From Linepithema humile (Eukaryota; Arthropoda; Insecta; Hymenoptera; Formicidae): DNA of 64,000 bases. The DNA lies in contig NC_090128.1 in the NCBI RefSeq assembly GCF_040581485.1, positions 16,897,431 to 16,961,430 on the forward strand, read 5' to 3'. Made by a program: the position numbers and the translations under genes. This document shows, one piece after another, positions 58,871 to 64,000 of the stretch. Positions within the stretch are counted from its first letter, which is position 1. Every line of letters starts with the position of its first letter. The notes beneath the pieces are model-generated. The model did no database searches and had not been told where the DNA came from. It worked only from the letters and a program-made list of their open reading frames with translations.

Positions 58871-59737
58871 CACAGTACATAATTGTAATATAATAATATA
58901 ATATAATATAATAATATTTATAAGATTTCTAAAGTAGGTACTTATATTACTACAGTAGAATATATTATACGATACATTTCTACATTATTCAAATTTCTTT
59001 GCGAATACATACACAATATTTAATTATATTTATTATAAAATTTGTTAAGTTCAATTTTACTAATACTCTAAGATAAAAAATAATCTAATATTTTCTAGAT
59101 CTAAAATTTTAATAAGACAAAGTTGACAAAATCTTTAAAGAAGTATAATCTAAAAATTGAGTTTATACATTATTAGAAGTAAAACAAACAAAAGGTTTGT
59201 TATTGTTGCGTTGCTATTTTGTACACTTGTATACAATTCGCACTTAAAATGAGAAGAACGTTATATTCAGGCGTTGGAGAGAAAAAAGAACTAAAGAGTG
59301 TACAATGCGATGCAACGCGAACTTTTGCAAATGCGAACTAACCTAAAAGCGTAATATTTTACTTTAAAGTACACAAAGATATTAAATCACAAGATAAAGC
59401 ACAATCAATTTTTCCTTGGGAAAAAAATCGTGCACTTACCGGTTTCTTTTCATTATCCATTTTTCACTGTTTTATAGCAGCACACACGAGACACAAGACA
59501 GCACAGCACGTGAACACGTGAATAGGTTACGGCATTCGCGCGGCAATACTTGTTGAGCCTGAGCGGTATGAAAGGCAACGTAACCAATCATATAAATGAT
59601 CGATATTGATTGGTCAATATAGCACCCGCAAAAATCAAAATTACTAAAACAATTTTTCCGTAAAAATATTATATATATATATAATATTAATATAATATAA
59701 TATTAAAGAACAATTTATAATCGATTATAATTATACA

Positions 59738-59950
59738 GGGTGAGTCATTTTAATCTATGGATTCGAATATCTTCCAAATTACGGTATCTACAAAAAAATG
59801 GTTTAGATAAAAGTTGACCAGGACAGAGGGGGTTATTTAATTGTATATGCTGCTGACAGCCTCGGGTAAAAGAGGACAGACATAATGCTATCTCTTTCTT
59901 TTTGCAGGTATAGCTATCGACCATATATGTAGACATCATTATTAATTTTA
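59738..59950. mobile_element. CAGGG-type element, left end only
   Basis: TATA followed by CAGGGTGAGTCATTTTAATC, like the TATA-CAGGG start at 12353-12357. No matching right end in the window, so it is a solitary end or a decayed copy. Confidence 0.45.
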
Positions 59951-60336
59951 TAATCTCCAAAATCATGACAGACAGAAATTAATTCGCGCAAATACAAAGT
60001 AAATATTAATATTAGAAAATACATTTTATGAGATTATTTTTTTAACCACAAAATTTTTGTGTTTTTATCCTGATGAGGCTATATTGCATTAATATATTTA
60101 CTTATTGTTAGAAGTCTATTAGACATCTATTAGATGCCCAAAGGTAATTTGTAATCTAAACAGTGTTTGATAAACAATACATCGCTATTGTGTAAATATT
60201 AAGTTTTAATTTTGTATAAGGAAATAAATGACACAAAATTACATGGCATCTAATTTAGATATTTCTAGACATTATTTTAGACTAGATGGCTCCGACATCT
60301 AATAGACGTATATTCGATCTTGTGTTTCTCCCTGGG

Positions 60337-63300
60337 AATCTTGAAAAAATTTTTTAAAAATATTTTAAATATAGTCCCAGGAATTATAGACTTTAGTTTT
60401 ATTATGAAATAAATATTAAACAATTTTTAAAATAATACATTAACTTTCTCTAATTTAAAAACCCACAGATTGCACGGGTTCCGTCCCAAGTAATTGAGAT
60501 CGCTATCTCATTATAAGTTAAAATAATTTATAGCTATTTTTACTATTATTATACATTTCTTGTAATTTTGTATGCACTAATTCAAATTTTCCGTCAAAAA
60601 ATGTAAACACAGCCACAAACTATAATGGTGCTTGGTTTGGAACTATAATTGGCTGGCTCACATTTGTCTATACTATATTTTGACTGCAAACATTGGTCTT
60701 TACTATTACAAAGCTTTATTCAATCTTCTTGTATAAGTTCTCTACAATTTAGATATTATCAAAAATGAGCCTTTTAATGTTTGATTTCTTTACAGTAAAT
60801 TATATTAACAATAATTTTGAAAAAATTTAAAAAGGTTTATAAACACAATTCCAATAATTTGATGTTTTAGCTTGAATAGTACAACATTAGAAAAAGACAG
60901 ATTAATATTTATTTTTTGTCCCTAATATTCGGGCCTGTTCCATTTGAGTGAGCGTTCCAGTATAATATGAAATTAATTGATTTTTGCTGAATGCGACCAA
61001 TGTAAATATTCACAAAAAGTTTTAACATTTTTTTCATGAATTCAAGAATGCGCAAAAATTATAAAACCATCTTTAGTACGCATTTAAATATTTGTGAGAT
61101 AATTTTATTATTATTTTTAAAAATGACAAATTATGTATACAGATTAAGGTCACGTTAGCACGGCTAAATTAAAAAAATAACGGATTCTAGTTTACTTAAC
61201 ATAACTTAACATAAATGAGATGTCGTTAGTCTAGTTGTTTAAATATTTATGTATTTGCCATATTTGTTGTGTATTTTTTTAATCTTGCAAAATTAAGACA
61301 TACAAATTTTTAGTTTTTCTTTATTTTAACATATGTATTTCGCGTCGCATCTATCATCTATACTGTCTATAGATGTATAGATGTATTTTTACGTTACCAA
61401 CGCAAAAATTGTTAAACGTGTTTTTTCGCAAGTGCTAATAAAACGAAAAAGTAAAAAAGAAGAAAGACGAACAGTGAAAAAGTGATAAACTTAAATAAGT
61501 TTTTTATTCTGCATTTCGAAATTTCTTATCTTTATCAAGGATTAAAAAGTAGATGGTTGCAATATGCATAATAATCAGTTCATTCGGAACGATTCATGTT
61601 TATTTCGTCAATAATTATATATTATATCTTATCGATTTGATTTCGCCACTTGCGTCATTTTATCAGTTTAAATTGATTTCTAACGTTCACATTTCTTTCT
61701 ACTATCTAAAAATATGATATATTAGCGCTAATAGTTTTTTTTTCTTTTGTTATTAGTGTTCCCTCGACAGAAATTCGACAAGTGAAATATTCAAGTAATT
61801 CGGTCCCCATTTTATATGTCGTTGGACTAGAGGAACGCAGAAATAATCGAATCACGCTAATTCCGAGAAACAACGATTCTCCACGAGAGTACATTTTGCC
61901 AAAGTTTTGGACAATAGTTGTTTTTCGAAGAGGTAAGATTCGAATTGATTATTATTCTATGCGACGACACATCGACAAGTAGTTTATGATTTGCACTAGT
62001 GTTTTCGACTTAGTATTCATACGATCGGTTTTTTGGTACAACAGTTACAGTTATTCTAAGATTAATGGTTTTTTAAAATTTTTTATTAAATAACGATTCG
62101 ACCGACTCACCCGATCGTAATTGATATGTAAACCGTATAAGCATCATTAAAGCCTTACAATTCTGGTCAAGCATTTTCAGATCACACTTATTGTATTTGA
62201 ATATTTGCATATAATGATTGTTGACCTAAAACTAAAGCAGTCTAAAGTCTTTTGTTAAGAATTGTTTAAAAAATTCAAAGTTAATTTCGAAACAACAAAT
62301 TTTGAAACCAGAAATGTAAAACGTTAATGACACTTAGCATATTTTTAATTTTGTATAACTTTAAACAAAAAAAGAGTAAAATACAATAATCTGTGCATAT
62401 TTCATGACGAAAACTGCGTATGCAATGTTCATATTTTATAAAATAGTCGCTTTGTTGTACAAGTATATCTTTAATCTTAATCTTAATTCATATATGTAAG
62501 AACTCAATTGAATAACTGCGAAACGCTCAAAATATCACACATCATTCTTTGTGAGCTTAATAATTAATATAGAAAGAAATCAAGTGTGCGATTGTATTGT
62601 TTTTTAAAAATATGCAAAAATATTCAACGAGAGAGAAAAGGCAACAAAACGTCTCGTATCATTTATGTTGCATATTATTACGGTTGTGTGTGTCACACAC
62701 GTTACAATGCTTTCAAAGTATTGATCTTATCTTTTTTTCTTCATGGATGCCTATTGAGTTGGTCACACTTTATCGTTCTTAACTCGAAACAGCAGCATTT
62801 TGTTTGGGAACATACAAAAATATCTTTTATAGGCTTTTTGCATTAGGATATCATATTTATATTTATTGAAAAAAATAAATGAAAATATATCAAAGACAAG
62901 CGCATTTAAAATAAAAATTGACAATTACAGTTTCGTAAAATCTCTTACATACTCCGTTATTTTTGTAAGATACTGTTGATACTGTTTAGGGTTAAAGTCA
63001 CGATATAACAACACAATAGCATTTCTGGTTGCATAATTTATGTGCAAGAGATGTATGCGACTAGAGGTCTATTCGTTTATAACACATGCACATCTCTGCA
63101 TATACGTTTCTATGTAACTCTGGTGTGTATATGTGTGTATTGCTTTATAGTAGATAATCTCTATATATACGCGACGCGAAACGCGCATACTATAACTACA
63201 ATGCGTGCGCGCGCTTGCCCATCGCGCATTATAAATAGATCGAGGTTGGTCCACTCACTTGTAAATACGCTAGGATTATAATTGCTCCACAATGTGCATC

Positions 63301-64000
63301 TATTTGCTTTGACATAGACGCGTCGCTCCGACGACATAATTCAACGTTACGATGAATTGTCTAGGTTTCGTAGTATTTTTCAAGATCCAAATTTGATTAC
63401 AAACTAGTTTTGATTATGCAAACAATGTTTCATTGAAATGTTCAATTAAATTTGAAATTAATACATAAAATCTTAAATATAATAAAGCAAGAGAATTAAC
63501 ACGCTAATTCTTTCAAGAAATATGATTTTGGGAGATAGATTCGAGTTATTAATATCGGAGCAATCGTGATAAGATTAGAGAAACGATTCTAGCGAACTTG
63601 TGCAAAGGGCTTCGCGCCAGTCCTTTTGTCCACCACTTGAAAATTTAATGGGCCAGCAAATTCTTAGGAGAGAATAAAAGAAGGGCGTCCGAAAAAATGG
63701 AAGGAGTATATCGAGTGCCACTAGAATTCTTGCTGAGAAGTGTAAAAAGTGCTGAAATTCCTTTTTTTTTTCACCCGTGCCCATTGTCTGTTACTCGTAT
63801 CCATCGTGCGGCGCGATTTCTTAACAAGTTTCGGTATCAGTTTCGAGCTACTTTGATTGTCACCAACTATATGTTAAAGATTTGTGTTCCAAGAATAACT
63901 CTCGCGAGTAGGACAGGTTTAGGCCTCGATTAGGCCTCGCGATGTGTTTCCCGACGTTATCGTTGCAACGTTTGGTACCCGCTATTTTCCAAGTTTAAAG
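60337..64000. other. AT-rich flank, no gene recognised
   Basis: 3.7 kb without element ends, inverted arms or recognisable protein text. The longest frames (61782-61982, 62586-62846, 63697-63933) show no known motif and no splice context I can support. 63570-64000 is less AT-rich and could be the 5' region of a gene beyond the window; this is a guess. Confidence 0.45.

Larger units (their letters stand above)
58277..60336. mobile_element. Foldback element with CCCAGGGAGAAAC ends
   Basis: Left terminus CCCAGGGAGAAACGTAAAGT then CGAATAGATGTCTA; right terminus the inverse of CCCAGGGAGAAACACAAGAT then CGAATATACGTCTA. Sub-terminal regions carry repeats like TTAGACGTCTTGTAGATGTC, similar to the 38.9-kb and 57.0-kb family. 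The interior (about 1.6 kb) is AT-rich with a nested hairpin and a CAGGG fragment. No coding frame. Confidence 0.7.

Noticed and set aside
59738..59950. Full CAGGG-type element
   Set aside because: Only the left end could be found, so only a fragment is listed.

Overview
The window looks like insect nuclear DNA, probably hymenopteran and ant-like. That inference rests on AT-rich spacers, a gene with short GT-AG introns, a CYP4-type P450, R1-clade LINE remains, mariner, DIRS and Harbinger remnants, and very many foldback elements. There are no bacterial-type operons. I could not confirm the species.

Layout. Bases 1286-5627 hold the only gene that appears intact: a six-exon UBE2Q-type ubiquitin-conjugating enzyme, with foldback transposons in three of its introns. 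Bases 5628-10637 are nearly repeat-free and may be its long 3' UTR and flank. Bases 10638-15976 are stacked and nested foldback/MITE elements. Bases 16282-24856 are a broken CYP4 P450 whose frame is interrupted by frameshifts, C-terminal stops, a large palindrome that carries an inverted copy of one of its own exons, a mariner element (18742-20028) and a solo LTR (22616-24364).

Bases 25272-30855 hold further foldback elements, one interrupted by a 3.6-kb element flanked by TTAA (27006-30650). That element carries an array of short stem-loop modules (27893-29770). Bases 31000-36100 contain MITEs, tandem repeats and two LINE fragments. Bases 37261-38828 carry a minus-strand HARBI1-like (PIF/Harbinger) transposase relic.

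Bases 39815-55245 are best read as one old DDE/SWIM-type transposase pseudogene that was later split. A solo LTR (40131-42286, itself holding a TTA-flanked MITE) and an 11.5-kb transposon (42725-54191) with ~0.5-kb terminal inverted repeats and a 9-bp target duplication both landed in it. The big transposon carries two minus-strand gene remnants of its own, one with a DUF4806-like domain. It was invaded by a DIRS retrotransposon (gag, RT-RNase H, tyrosine recombinase) and by several MITEs.

Bases 55245-58108 carry fragments of an unassigned, possibly virus-like gene set, interrupted by another foldback element. That element has a sister copy at 38926-39586, which contains a hammerhead-like core. 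Bases 58277-60336 are one more foldback element, and 60337-64000 gave nothing I recognise. The window is therefore one cellular gene followed by a long transposon graveyard whose nesting order can be read from target-site duplications and interrupted reading frames.
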